DNA of 64,000 nt from Micromonospora sonchi (GCF_014646235.1 NZ_BMNB01000004.1:124001-188000); one strand, 5' to 3'. Counted from the first letter of the stretch, positions 8,282-16,480 are shown. Made by a program: numbers and translations. The notes: a model not told the origin generated them from the sequence alone.

Positions 8282-8849
8282 GTCATCACTTCCTGGTTAT
8301 GTGATTGGTTTCCGTCGCCGGCCGAAGCCAAGTCAACCTGCAGACAGCTTCGCGAGAGGTTGTGGAGCCGGCAGCCGTCGCGCCGGCCACAGGGCGCGCC
8401 CTTCGCCGCTCCGAATCCCGGTCTGGCATCCGTGATGCCAGGAACCAGTAGACCCGCCCGACCGCGTGTCGAACACCCTCGACACGAACCTTCGACGCGC
8501 GACCCGGCGGTCCCACCCCAGACCAGCAAACGGGAGCTCATCGCACGCGCAGAGCCACCTTGTTCACGATCAGAAGCGTCCACCCCGCCGACTCCGAACC
8601 CCGGTACTCCGTCAGCACAGTCCGGCATGGAGGTCGGGCGGGGCGAAACGCGCCGCGCTGTCGGCGCACATGGTGGATGTCCCGCGACGACCGCGCGATG
8701 CGCTCCACCTATCAGCCGACACCACGGAGGCCGGGCATGGTTGAAGGCTCCTACCGCCGCCGGTAGGGTGCCACGAACGCCCGCCGCCCAGCGAACCGCT
8801 GATACGCGATGCGGGCACCATTAGCCCCGGGCACCGAGGGCAGGTAGTT
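8282..8849. other. 568-base divergent intergenic region with one dyad
   Basis: No convincing gene is seen; short ORFs here lack a plausible product or ribosome binding site. The region must carry the promoter of the lanthipeptide operon (leftward) and of the NUDIX gene (rightward). Its most structured element is the dyad at 8423-8441, listed separately. Confidence 0.5.
8423..8441. promoter_or_regulatory. inverted repeat, candidate operator of lanthipeptide operon
   Basis: CTGGCATC (8423-8430) and GATGCCAG (8434-8441) are perfect 8-bp arms around a CGT spacer. The dyad lies about 140 bp upstream of the operon's first start codon, between divergent genes, where a terminator is not expected. 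It may bind a dimeric regulator, but none is identified. Confidence 0.35.
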
Positions 8850-9332
8850 GTGACGACGAAGCCGACCGTCGCCGCGCTAACGATCATCTCCACCGCTGCA
8901 GGTGAGGTGGTGTTCGTCCGGCAGCAGCGCGGCCCGTACGCGGGATGGCTGCTGCTGCCCGGCGGCAAAATTGAGTTCGGAGAGTCGGCGCAGGACGCGG
9001 CCCGCCGGGAGACGGTGGAAGAAGCTGGCTTCGAGGTGAGCGAGCTGACACTGACCGGGGTGTACGAGATCCGCGCTGAGAACGGCTCCTACCACTTCGT
9101 GATGTTCGCCTTCCACGCCGGCACCGCGACCCAGGTGGCGGCCGGCGGGCATCACGTGGACGGCGTGCTCCAGGCAGCGGTCGACGACGTGCAGCCGCAT
9201 CCGACGGTGATGCAGATCCTCAACGACGCGGGTGTCGGCCGCTACCCCGTTCGGGACATCGAGGCAGGACTGTGCCGGGACGGGATCCTGATGCGCGGGC
9301 ATCTGACCGCAGCTGCGGGCACCCCGACCTGA
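8850..9332 (+). CDS. NUDIX hydrolase
   Basis: This 160-residue protein has a complete NUDIX box at about residues 39-61: Gly, then Glu45, then 'RETVEEAGF', which fits GX5EX7REUXEEXGU. Such enzymes hydrolyse nucleoside diphosphates linked to another moiety; the substrate here is unknown. The start is GTG at 8850-8852, with GAGGGCAGG just upstream. A C-terminal stretch after about residue 110 is unlike a simple MutT and may be a short extension. It stands alone between the lanthipeptide operon and a divergent regulator, with no partner that fixes its role. Confidence 0.85.
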   Translation: MTTKPTVAALTIISTAAGEVVFVRQQRGPYAGWLLLPGGKIEFGESAQDAARRETVEEAGFEVSELTLTGVYEIRAENGSYHFVMFAFHAGTATQVAAGGHHVDGVLQAAVDDVQPHPTVMQILNDAGVGRYPVRDIEAGLCRDGILMRGHLTAAAGTPT

Positions 9333-9407
9333 CGGGCTCACCGGCCGACCGCCAACGCCGCCACTGACAGGTGTGGGACGGCCGGTCCGGGTGGCGATCA
9401 GGCTGGA

Positions 9408-10754
9408 TCACGGCAGGTCTCGTGGAGCAGTGGTGGTGAGGATGTCGGCGAGTTCTTGGGCGGCGGGGTTGGTGCGCAGGGTGGTGGGGATGGCGCGGTA
9501 GAGCTCGGTGGCACGGCTATGGATGAGGCCAGTGTGGAAGGTGGCGGGTATGGCGGTGAGGGCGTTGGTGGCGGCGTGGCAGGCGTCGAGGGTGTTGCCG
9601 TCGTGGTGGTGGCAGGTGGCGGCGTCGAGGTGGAGCAGGGTGCGGGTGAGGGTGCTGGTGGGGGCGGATAGTGCGAGGGCTTGGGCTTGGCTGGTTCTGG
9701 CGTGGGTGGTGTCGCCGAGGGTGGTGAGGGCGTGGGATAGGTGGACGTGGTGTTTCTGGTCGCAGTGTCCGAGCCAGGTGTCGGCGCGTTCGGTGTCGGG
9801 TAGCGCCTCGGCGATCCGGTCGGCGGCGCGGAGGTTGGTGTTGGCTTGGTGGCGGTTGCCGGTGAGGGCGTGGGCGCGGGCGGCGACGGCGGTGGCGAGG
9901 GCTGCGGCGGCGGTAGGTGCGTTCCCGGCGGTGTGGCGGGCTTGTTCGGCGAGTCTGGCGGCGGCTGCTGGGGCCCCGTAGTTGAGGGGGACCATGGCGG
10001 TGCGGGCGAGGACCCAGGCGTGGAGGGTCCGGTCGCCGGCCTCGTCTGCGGCACGCGCCGCGGTGGTGAACCAGGTGAGCGCTTGGCGTCGGTGGCCGAG
10101 GTCGTGCAGGACGATCGCGGTCATGCCGCCGAGTTGGGCCATGAGCCGGGACAGGTCGATGCGGGTCGTTGCGGGTTGGGGGCGTTGCAGGAGTGCGGTC
10201 AGGTCGGCGACGTCGGCGACGAGGTTGGCCAGGACGGTGGCGGGTGCTCTTCCGGCGTAGCCGTAGCTGTGTTGTTCGGTGACGGTGTGCAGGTGGGCCA
10301 GGGTGGCGGGGCCGCTGGACGCGGTGAGGGCCTTGGTGGCGTTGGTCAGGATCTCGGTGATCGGTTTCAGCGCCGTGGTGGTGAGACCGGCGGCGAGGGC
10401 GCCGTGTAGGAGTTGTCGGCGATGCATGGACGCGTCCTCCGTCCGCGACTGCGGGCCAGTGGTGCTGTTCTCCCAGGATCGCGCGGCGAGGCCCAGCATG
10501 CCACCGGGGATGTGGAGACCATCGGCGATGCGTTCGACCGTGTCGATGCCGGTGATGGTGGCTTTGCCGTGGGCGATCAGGCTGACCCGTTCCGGTTTGA
10601 TGCCGGTCGCGGTGGCGATGGCGTTGTAGCTCAGTCCGGCAGCTTTCGCCGCCGAGAAGACGACGCTGAATGTGCGGGTGGTCAACGCCTGCACGATGGT
10701 GGGGTCGTCGAGGAGACCTCGGGCGATCTGGTGCGCTGACGTCGGAATTCCCAT
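9408..10754 (-). CDS. XRE-type HTH regulator with TPR-like C-terminal region
   Basis: The 448-residue protein has an N-terminal helix-turn-helix (about 35-80, 'LSYNAIATATGIKPERVSLIAHG') and a long Ala-rich helical-repeat region (about 150-440). A hydrophobic segment near 110-130 starts with 'MHRRQLLHG', resembling the 'RR' linker common in actinobacterial XRE-TPR regulators. The ATG at 10752-10754 is favoured over the upstream ATG because GGGGGAAA lies directly before it. It is divergent from the GT4-kinase operon at 10988, with a small dyad (10818-10832) between, so it may control that operon and itself. Regulators of this build often sit in natural-product or accessory clusters. Confidence 0.8.
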   Translation of the reverse strand: MGIPTSAHQIARGLLDDPTIVQALTTRTFSVVFSAAKAAGLSYNAIATATGIKPERVSLIAHGKATITGIDTVERIADGLHIPGGMLGLAARSWENSTTGPQSRTEDASMHRRQLLHGALAAGLTTTALKPITEILTNATKALTASSGPATLAHLHTVTEQHSYGYAGRAPATVLANLVADVADLTALLQRPQPATTRIDLSRLMAQLGGMTAIVLHDLGHRRQALTWFTTAARAADEAGDRTLHAWVLARTAMVPLNYGAPAAAARLAEQARHTAGNAPTAAAALATAVAARAHALTGNRHQANTNLRAADRIAEALPDTERADTWLGHCDQKHHVHLSHALTTLGDTTHARTSQAQALALSAPTSTLTRTLLHLDAATCHHHDGNTLDACHAATNALTAIPATFHTGLIHSRATELYRAIPTTLRTNPAAQELADILTTTAPRDLP

Positions 10755-10817
10755 GTGGTTTCCCCCGGCGGTGGCACGTCGATGCCGCACTCTAACGCCT
10801 TTTCAACGGTCCTGATC

Positions 10818-10832
10818 ACCCCATTGTGGGGT
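10818..10832. promoter_or_regulatory. dyad between divergent XRE gene and GT4 operon
   Basis: ACCCCA (10818-10823) and TGGGGT (10827-10832) form a perfect 6-bp inverted repeat around TTG. It lies 64 bp upstream of the regulator start, in the divergent promoter region, so it is a candidate operator for the adjacent XRE protein. Confidence 0.35.
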
Positions 10833-10987
10833 CCCCGCCGTGGGGTTACGTCTCGGCTGGTTGGTGGGCTGAGGTGAGGTTCCCCGGCCACTGCGCGTCC
10901 ACGGCGATTTCCGCTTCGTACGAATCGCTGTTGGCGGCTTGTTATGGGCGGTCGGCTTTCTCTGCCTGCGAGCGTGAGGAGTTCGGC

Positions 10988-12325
10988 ATGGAATTTCCAC
11001 GGAGCCTGCACATCGCCACGTACGACATGAGAGGAACTGTCGTCGACAGCGGATTAGCGAAGCCGTGTCGGCAGACCGGTCTGGTGGTGCACACCCATCA
11101 GCTACTCGGTGAGGTGACCCGCCGCTATCCGTCCACGCGTCTGGCGATCACCCAGACCGGCGCCGACACGCCGCCGTACCGGTTGCGGACCCCGGACGGA
11201 CACCTGGCGTTGGCTCAGGCCATCGCGACGTCATTTCCCCGGTATCTCGGAGCCGCCGACGGCAGGGGCAAGGACCCCGACCTGGTCCGGGCCTACTACG
11301 AGGAACGGATCGACGACCCGGGCAACCCGGTCTACCACTCCCTGGCCAGCCAGTACGCCCAGGCCATCCGCCGTGCCGCGTCGCGGAACCTGCTGCTGCA
11401 GAACATCAACCCGATCACGGCGGTGCTGAAGGCCGAGGAGTTCGGGTACCTCGACGCCAGCGGGTTGGGCCGGCTCAACCTGACCGGCATCGTGCACGAC
11501 ATCTCCGGCGCGCAGCGACGGTTCGACTACCTGCGTCGCCGGATCGAGCGCACGGGACACAGCGTGTGGCTGATCGCGGTCTCCAACGCGGTCCGGGCGG
11601 CGCTCATCGCCGCCGGCATCCCTCCGCACCGAGTGGCCACGGTACTCAACGGGCTCGACGTGCACGGCTTCCAGGACCAGGTGAACCAGGCGCGGGCCGG
11701 CGGGGTGTTCGAGGCGGTCCGCAGGCGCAACCAGCTGCCCGCCGCAGGCCGGATGATCCTGATGTCAGCGCGACGGGTCGCGTGGAAGGGACACCACGAC
11801 CTGGTCGACGCGGTGGCGATCCTCGCCAGCCGCGGCCTGTGTGAGGGCATGTACGTGGCGATCAACGGCCACGGTCTGGTCGACACCCGGGACCCCGACT
11901 ACGAACACGACCTGGCCAAAGCGATCACCGAACGCGGGCTCGTTGACCAGGTGTTCCTCCTCGACGACCTCACCCCCGACGAGGTCGCCGCCTGCTACGG
12001 CGCGGCACACATCGCGGTGCTGCCGTCGCGGCTGCCGGAGGCGTTCGGCTACGCCAACATCGAGGCGATGCTGGCCGGGGTGCCCGTCGTCACCACCGCC
12101 CACGGCGGTCCGCTCGGCTACATCGACCACGAACACTCCGGCCTCCTCGTCCACCCGGCCGATCCGGTGGCCCTCGCCGACGCCCTCCAGCGCCTGCTCA
12201 CCGACCCCGACCTGCACGCCGGGATCACCGCGGCGGGGCGGTCGAGCGCGCGACGCTTCTCGGTGGAGAAAATGTTCGACGGCTACGCCACTGTCCTCGC
12301 CGCGCATCCCGGGGCCGGGCGCTGA
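10988..12325 (+). CDS. GT4-family glycosyltransferase
   Basis: The 445-residue protein has a GT-B fold pattern. The N-terminal half opens 'LHIATYDMRGTVVDSGLAKPCRQTG'-like, recalling sucrose-phosphate-synthase-type GT4 enzymes with their Gly-rich N terminus. The C-terminal half carries the EX7E donor-site motif at Glu351-Glu359 within 'PEAFGYANIEAM', then a 'GVPVV...GGP' loop. 'NITNGLD'-like and 'SARRVAWKGHHDLVDA' segments match the GT1/GT4 linker. The ATG at 10988 is chosen because GAGGAG precedes it; upstream extensions look non-coding. Its stop overlaps the start of the kinase-like gene by one base, so the two are coupled. Donor and acceptor are unknown. Confidence 0.88.
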   Translation: MEFPRSLHIATYDMRGTVVDSGLAKPCRQTGLVVHTHQLLGEVTRRYPSTRLAITQTGADTPPYRLRTPDGHLALAQAIATSFPRYLGAADGRGKDPDLVRAYYEERIDDPGNPVYHSLASQYAQAIRRAASRNLLLQNINPITAVLKAEEFGYLDASGLGRLNLTGIVHDISGAQRRFDYLRRRIERTGHSVWLIAVSNAVRAALIAAGIPPHRVATVLNGLDVHGFQDQVNQARAGGVFEAVRRRNQLPAAGRMILMSARRVAWKGHHDLVDAVAILASRGLCEGMYVAINGHGLVDTRDPDYEHDLAKAITERGLVDQVFLLDDLTPDEVAACYGAAHIAVLPSRLPEAFGYANIEAMLAGVPVVTTAHGGPLGYIDHEHSGLLVHPADPVALADALQRLLTDPDLHAGITAAGRSSARRFSVEKMFDGYATVLAAHPGAGR

Positions 12326-13062
12326 TGGCCACCCTGATCCGCCCCGGTCGGGCCTACGTCCGCATCGGAGAGGGCCGCCACAGCCAGGTGTACCGGCGGC
12401 CAGGCAGCGAGCGGGTCGTCCAGCTGTTCAGGGCCGACTGCGACACGCTGACCGTGGCAAAGCTGCGCCGCGAGCACGACTACCTCCTCACAGTGTTCGC
12501 GCCGGTCCTGCCCCGGCTGATTCCCCGCCAGCGGCTGTTCGCCCCCACACCGGACGCGCCACTGGGGCAGGTGGTAATCGTCAAGGAGTACGTCGAGGTC
12601 AACCCCCAGCTCCGGCTGACCGCCGCCAGCCCGTCGCAGCTGCCAGCCTCCACGATGCGACAACTAACCACGTTTCTGCGCCTGGTGCGTCACCTGCTGC
12701 TCGACACCGCGCCGGACACCCTGTTGGGCACGGACGCCTCGCTGATTCCCGACATCATCGACCCGCCCCTGCAGAACCTGGCCGTGGATACCAGCGGAAC
12801 CCTGCGGCTGCTGGACACCAACCGGCTCATCAGCACCGCCGGACTACGACGCCTACAGCAAGCCGGTGAAACCCTCGACCCGGACCGCCACACGATCCAC
12901 GCCCTGCTGCTACGCCGAATGATGTTCCTGGAGTCACGCTGGCGAGGCCGCCGTCTCGCCGAGTTGGCAACCGACCCCGTCTACACCCGCTACCTGTCAC
13001 CGAGGGACATGACGCGACTGGCCTCGGCGAGTGCCACCGCCGGCGAATCCATCACACCCTGA
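12325..13062 (+). CDS. protein-kinase-fold-like protein
   Basis: The 245-residue protein resembles a minimal or divergent kinase/phosphotransferase fold. A Gly-loop-like 'GEGRHSQVYR' lies at 15-24, a strand 'VVQLFR' at 31-36 has Gln where a catalytic Lys would be expected, and there is an acidic helix residue near Glu50. A hinge-like 'VIVKEYVEV' follows at 84-92, a 'DPPLQNL' loop at 146-152 recalls the catalytic D...N pair, and 'LLDTN' at 162-166 recalls DFG. The weak Lys position leaves activity uncertain. Translation is coupled to the upstream GT4 gene (TGATG). It might phosphorylate the GT product or a nucleotide-sugar, but that is inference. Confidence 0.6.
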   Translation: MATLIRPGRAYVRIGEGRHSQVYRRPGSERVVQLFRADCDTLTVAKLRREHDYLLTVFAPVLPRLIPRQRLFAPTPDAPLGQVVIVKEYVEVNPQLRLTAASPSQLPASTMRQLTTFLRLVRHLLLDTAPDTLLGTDASLIPDIIDPPLQNLAVDTSGTLRLLDTNRLISTAGLRRLQQAGETLDPDRHTIHALLLRRMMFLESRWRGRRLAELATDPVYTRYLSPRDMTRLASASATAGESITP

Positions 13063-13100
13063 CCACCGGTCATGAGAGCGACGAGCGGGCGGGAGACGCC

Positions 13101-14381
13101 ATGAACATGGGATACCGCGACCACGACCGACAGCGGCGGATACCGGAGCCAGACCGGGACCAACACGATCCACGGTGGGCTCAACACGACAAGGAACGCC
13201 TCCAGCGGAGCCGCGCGCTGCGGGCGTTGCGAGGTAAGACCCAGTCCGTCGAACCCGACGCCGCCCACCGGCCGATGAACCGCCTCACCCACTCGTACGC
13301 CGTCGCACGGATCGGCCGGCACCTCGCCGACGGGCTCGACGTCGACATCGACCTCGTGGAGACCGCCGGCCTGGCCCACGACATCGGCCACCCGCCGTTC
13401 GGGCACAACGGTGAACGCGCACTCGACGAACTCGCCCAACCCTGCGGCGGCTTCGAAGCCAACGCCCAGACCCTGCGGATCCTCACCCGCCTGGAAACCG
13501 ACACCGTCGACGTCGACGGTGTCTCCTACGGGTTGAACCTCACCCGCGCCACGCTGGATGCCACCTGCAAGTACCCCTGGACGGCAACCGCCGGGCAGCG
13601 CAAGTACGGCGCCTACGCCGAGGACGCCACGACCCTGCGATGGATACGCGCCCACCATCCCGACCGGCAGGTGTGTATCGAAGCCCAGATCATGGACTGG
13701 GCCGACGACATCGCCAACGCCGTACACGACCTCGCCGACGGCATCCGCGCCGGAAGCATCCCCACCGCAGCCCTCGCCGACCCCACCGACCACACGATGC
13801 TCGCCGTCGAGCACTTCACCACCGCGCCCCTGCCTACCGCCGAGGACGCCGCCCACGACCTCGCGGCAATCCCCCAGATCCGCGCCCTCGCCGCCCGCCC
13901 CTATGACGGCACACCCCAGGCCAGGGCAACACTCGCCCAGTACACGCAGGCGATGACCACCCGAATGATCACCGCCGCCGTCGCCGCGACCCGCGAACAC
14001 CATCCGCAGCACGCACTGACCCGCTATGCCGCCGATCTCGTCGTGCCCCAGGCGACACGCGCGGAAGCCGCAATCCTCAAGGCACTCCACCTAAGCCATG
14101 TCCTGCGTGACCCGGCCCGGCGGGCCCGACGCCAGCGTCAACGCGAACTCCTCGCCGGCCTGTTCACCTGCCTCCACCACCATGCGCCCGACACGCTAGA
14201 ACCGTCGGCACGGCATTCCTGGCACGCGGCGCCCGACGACCGCGGACGGCTACGTGTCGTCGTGGACCAAGTCGCCGCGCTCACCGACCACCAAGCCGTG
14301 GCCCTTTACGGCAGGACGCTGCGCACCGCGACCCGGTCCACCACCACGGCGGCTACATCCGGCACGCCTCCAGCGGGGTGA
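13101..14381 (+). CDS. dgt: HD-domain dNTP triphosphohydrolase (dGTPase-like)
   Basis: The 426-residue protein carries the dGTPase signature. The N terminus has 'RALRGKTQSVEPD' (about 42-53), then 'RLTHSYAVARIGR' with metal His64, 'LAHDIGHPPFGHNGE' with the HD pair His93-Asp94, and a 'GGFEANAQTLRILTRLE' helix. The family hydrolyses dNTPs to deoxynucleosides and triphosphate. It starts 38 bp after the kinase-like gene on the same strand. Its 3' end overlaps the end of hisG by 29 bp in convergent orientation. Besides housekeeping, such enzymes can limit phage replication; the accessory setting makes a special role possible but unproven. Confidence 0.88.
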   Translation: MNMGYRDHDRQRRIPEPDRDQHDPRWAQHDKERLQRSRALRALRGKTQSVEPDAAHRPMNRLTHSYAVARIGRHLADGLDVDIDLVETAGLAHDIGHPPFGHNGERALDELAQPCGGFEANAQTLRILTRLETDTVDVDGVSYGLNLTRATLDATCKYPWTATAGQRKYGAYAEDATTLRWIRAHHPDRQVCIEAQIMDWADDIANAVHDLADGIRAGSIPTAALADPTDHTMLAVEHFTTAPLPTAEDAAHDLAAIPQIRALAARPYDGTPQARATLAQYTQAMTTRMITAAVAATREHHPQHALTRYAADLVVPQATRAEAAILKALHLSHVLRDPARRARRQRQRELLAGLFTCLHHHAPDTLEPSARHSWHAAPDDRGRLRVVVDQVAALTDHQAVALYGRTLRTATRSTTTAATSGTPPAG

Positions 14382-15225
14382 CCAGGATCGCCCGCGCTCC
14401 GGCCCGCTTCAAATCGTCCATCGTCCGCTGCACGCCGGCCCTCGGGACCATCGCCCGGACCGCCATCCAACCCTCACGCGCCAACGGCGACACGGTCGGC
14501 CCTTCGATCCCGGGAGTCAACGAGCACGCCGCGTCCAGCGCCTCGGCCGGGCAGTCGTACTCGACCATCACATACCGGCGGGCGGTCAGCACACCTTCCA
14601 GCCGCTGCACGAGCGCGTCGATCGCCCCGGCAGCCCGCTCCGACTTCCGGGACGCCTCACTGCGGATCAGCACCGCCTCCGACTCCATCAACGGCTCGCC
14701 GAACGTCACCAGCCCACAGTTCTGCAACGACGTGCCCGTCTCCACGACATCGGCGATAGCGTCGGCCAGGCCCAGACTGATCGCGTTCTCCACCGCCCCG
14801 TCGAGCTTCACCAGCGACACACTCACCCCAGCCTCAGCCAGGTACTTCCCGACCAGAGTCGGGTAACTGGTGGCCACACTCAACCCCGACAGGTCAGCAA
14901 GCCGCCGCGGGCCGGCCGGTCGGGCCGCGAAGTGGAACCGCGACCGAGAGAACCCCAACCGCAGCACCTCACTGGCCGGGGCACCCGAATCCAGAAGCAG
15001 ATCCAACCCGGTGACACCCACATCGAGGGCACCCGATCCGACGTACACCGCGATGTCACGAGGCCGCTGGAAAAAGAACTTCATATTGTTCTCGGGATCA
15101 TTGCACTGCAATTCCCTGCCATTACCCCGATGGACCAGGTAGCCGGCATCGGTCAGCAGCTTGAACGCCGCCTCACTCAACGATCCCTTATTCGGCACGG
15201 CCACCCGCAACGGAGTCACAGACAT
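14353..15225 (-). CDS. hisG: ATP phosphoribosyltransferase, long form
   Basis: HisG condenses ATP and PRPP, the first step of histidine biosynthesis. The 290-residue product starts 'MSVTPLRVAVPNKGSLSEAA', has the PRPP loop region 'GLADAIADVVETGTSLQ', and ends with the HisG_C regulatory domain ('MDDLKRAGARAILVTPLEA'), so it is the long, feedback-regulated form. The ATG at 15225 fits the family N terminus, although ATGs at 15234 and 15237 are possible and no strong Shine-Dalgarno is seen. No other his gene lies nearby, and hisE, its usual actinobacterial partner, is absent. It may therefore be a second copy recruited to an accessory locus. Confidence 0.9.
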   Translation of the reverse strand: MSVTPLRVAVPNKGSLSEAAFKLLTDAGYLVHRGNGRELQCNDPENNMKFFFQRPRDIAVYVGSGALDVGVTGLDLLLDSGAPASEVLRLGFSRSRFHFAARPAGPRRLADLSGLSVATSYPTLVGKYLAEAGVSVSLVKLDGAVENAISLGLADAIADVVETGTSLQNCGLVTFGEPLMESEAVLIRSEASRKSERAAGAIDALVQRLEGVLTARRYVMVEYDCPAEALDAACSLTPGIEGPTVSPLAREGWMAVRAMVPRAGVQRTMDDLKRAGARAILVTPLEACRM

Positions 15226-15404
15226 GCGCCACATCATGACACAACACCCCACCACCACAACGCCGATAATCCGCCCCCGCCCGCCCACACAGCCCACAGT
15301 CCGGCAGTCATCGCGGTGAACCGGGCATCGGCCAGCCCAGCTGGCGTGCCGGACCACCCGGCAGGCCCTCGTCCGCGCCGCCGCCGACCACCTGACCCCT
15401 CACC

Positions 15405-15587
15405 ATGACCAACGCTCTGGCGACCCTTATCAACGCCGCACCCGAGCAACTCGCTTGCCTCGGCGTCGACCCGCAGTGGTCGGTAGCGTCGATCGACGCG
15501 GCGAAGTTCGACAACCGCCCCGCCTGGGACAACAAGGGTAAGTTCGACAGCCGACCTGGCTGGGACAATTGGAACAAGAAGAAGTAG
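15405..15587 (+). CDS. candidate multi-cyclophane RiPP precursor peptide
   Basis: This 60-residue peptide has a leader-like first 30 residues and a repetitive C-terminal part. The latter contains Phe35-Asp-Asn, Trp41-Asp-Asn, Phe47-Asp-Ser, Trp53-Asp-Asn and Trp56-Asn-Lys, with two near-identical units 'KFDNRPAWDN' and 'KFDSRPGWDN', ending in Lys-Lys-Lys. Aromatic-X-Asn/Ser triads are the substrates of three-residue-cyclophane radical SAM maturases, and actinobacterial multi-cyclophane precursors look like this. No radical SAM gene lies in the window. A strong hairpin follows the stop, then a pentapeptide-repeat gene. No clear Shine-Dalgarno precedes the ATG. The cyclophane reading is inference; coding status is likely given the ordered repeats. 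Confidence 0.65.
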   Translation: MTNALATLINAAPEQLACLGVDPQWSVASIDAAKFDNRPAWDNKGKFDSRPGWDNWNKKK

Positions 15588-15605
15588 CCCCCTACCAAGG
15601 GACGC

Positions 15606-15628
15606 GCGGGGTGGCATGCCCACCCCGC
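15606..15628 (+). terminator. hairpin after RiPP-like precursor
   Basis: GCGGGGTGG (15606-15614) pairs perfectly with CCACCCCGC (15620-15628) around CATGC. It lies 18 bases after the precursor stop and before the pentapeptide-repeat gene. There is no T-tract, so partial termination or mRNA protection is more likely than full termination. Confidence 0.6.
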
Positions 15629-15670
15629 GCCCGCACAGTTGAGGACACGCGTACCACCACGATCGGCGAC

Positions 15671-16309
15671 GTGAAGGTCCTGCTGTCGGACCTCGACCCG
15701 GATGACCTCGACAGCACCACGGACCTGGCCGAGTGCCTCACCGAGGCACTCGTCAACGGCGCAGCGTGGCACGGCTCGCACCTTGAGGATGTCAGCATCC
15801 GCAGCAGTCTGATCACCGGCGTGGACCTGAGCGAGAGCACCTGGGAGGCGGGCAGCCTCTACGGCTGCGAGATCACCCGCACCGACTTCTCCGGCGCGAC
15901 CCTGACCGGCATCACCATCGAACGCTGCGCCATCACCGGTTCCCGGTTCACCGGCACCAGACTCACCGACGTACGCCTCAAGGACGTCCTCTTCGACGGC
16001 TGCCGCTTCGACTACGCCACCTTCCAACGCGTCACCGCCGCCGGCTCGGTCGCGTTCACCGACTGCACTTTCGCCAACGGCGCGTGGTCGTCCTGCCGAC
16101 TACCTCGCATCGCGCTACGGTCATGTGACCTCACCGGACTGGAACTGGACTCCTGCCACCTCGACGGCACCGACCTGCGGGGCAGCCGGCTTCACGGCCT
16201 CAAGACGCCGCTGGACAACCTGCACGGCACCATCCTCGGCCAGGACCAGCTTCCTGACCTCACCCGGCTAGCCGTCGCCGCCCTCGACCTCACCGTTCAG
16301 GAGGAGTAG
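15671..16309 (+). CDS. pentapeptide-repeat protein
   Basis: The protein (about 212 residues from this GTG) is dominated by pentapeptide repeats of the A(D/N)LXX type from about residue 45 to 190, for example 'LTGVDLSEST', 'TDFSGATLTGITIERCAI', 'SRFTGTRLTDVRLKDV' and 'TDLRGSRLHGLK'. They would form a right-handed quadrilateral beta-helix. The start is uncertain: GTG 15611 is in frame but lies inside the hairpin, and neither has a strong Shine-Dalgarno. It follows the RiPP-like precursor on the same strand, so it may be a partner, target mimic or immunity protein. No enzyme motif is visible. Confidence 0.8.
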   Translation: MKVLLSDLDPDDLDSTTDLAECLTEALVNGAAWHGSHLEDVSIRSSLITGVDLSESTWEAGSLYGCEITRTDFSGATLTGITIERCAITGSRFTGTRLTDVRLKDVLFDGCRFDYATFQRVTAAGSVAFTDCTFANGAWSSCRLPRIALRSCDLTGLELDSCHLDGTDLRGSRLHGLKTPLDNLHGTILGQDQLPDLTRLAVAALDLTVQEE

Positions 16310-16316
16310 ATCCCTA

Positions 16317-16480
16317 ATGGCTGAACCCACTGGCAGCCAGGACACGATCGTCTGCATCCGGGGCACTCCGGCTCGGGCAAGAGCAGCATCGCCCGTGAGC
16401 TACGACGCCGATACGGCCAGGGCTGCGCACTGGTCGAGCTTTCCGGAGCCGACACAAGGTGCGCGTGCGCGGTGCGGTAG
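16317..16480 (+). pseudogene. frameshifted, truncated P-loop kinase
   Basis: The ATG at 16317 opens a protein reading '...DTIVCIRG', but the expected Walker A continues only in another frame: 'HSGSGKSSIAREL' from 16364. One base appears to be missing around 16359-16364. The second frame goes on to '...RRRYGQGCALVELSGAD', then loses similarity to the AAA/kinase family and stops at 16478-16480. Intact actinobacterial homologues run to about 170-190 residues. This is therefore a decayed remnant with both a frameshift and a 3' truncation, eight bases after the pentapeptide gene. Bases 16481-16605 have no recognisable gene. Confidence 0.7.

Noticed and set aside
8278..8628. 116-codon minus-strand ORF upstream of the lanthipeptide methyltransferase
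   Set aside because: It has a low-complexity product, no ribosome binding site and overlap with other open frames in a promoter region.
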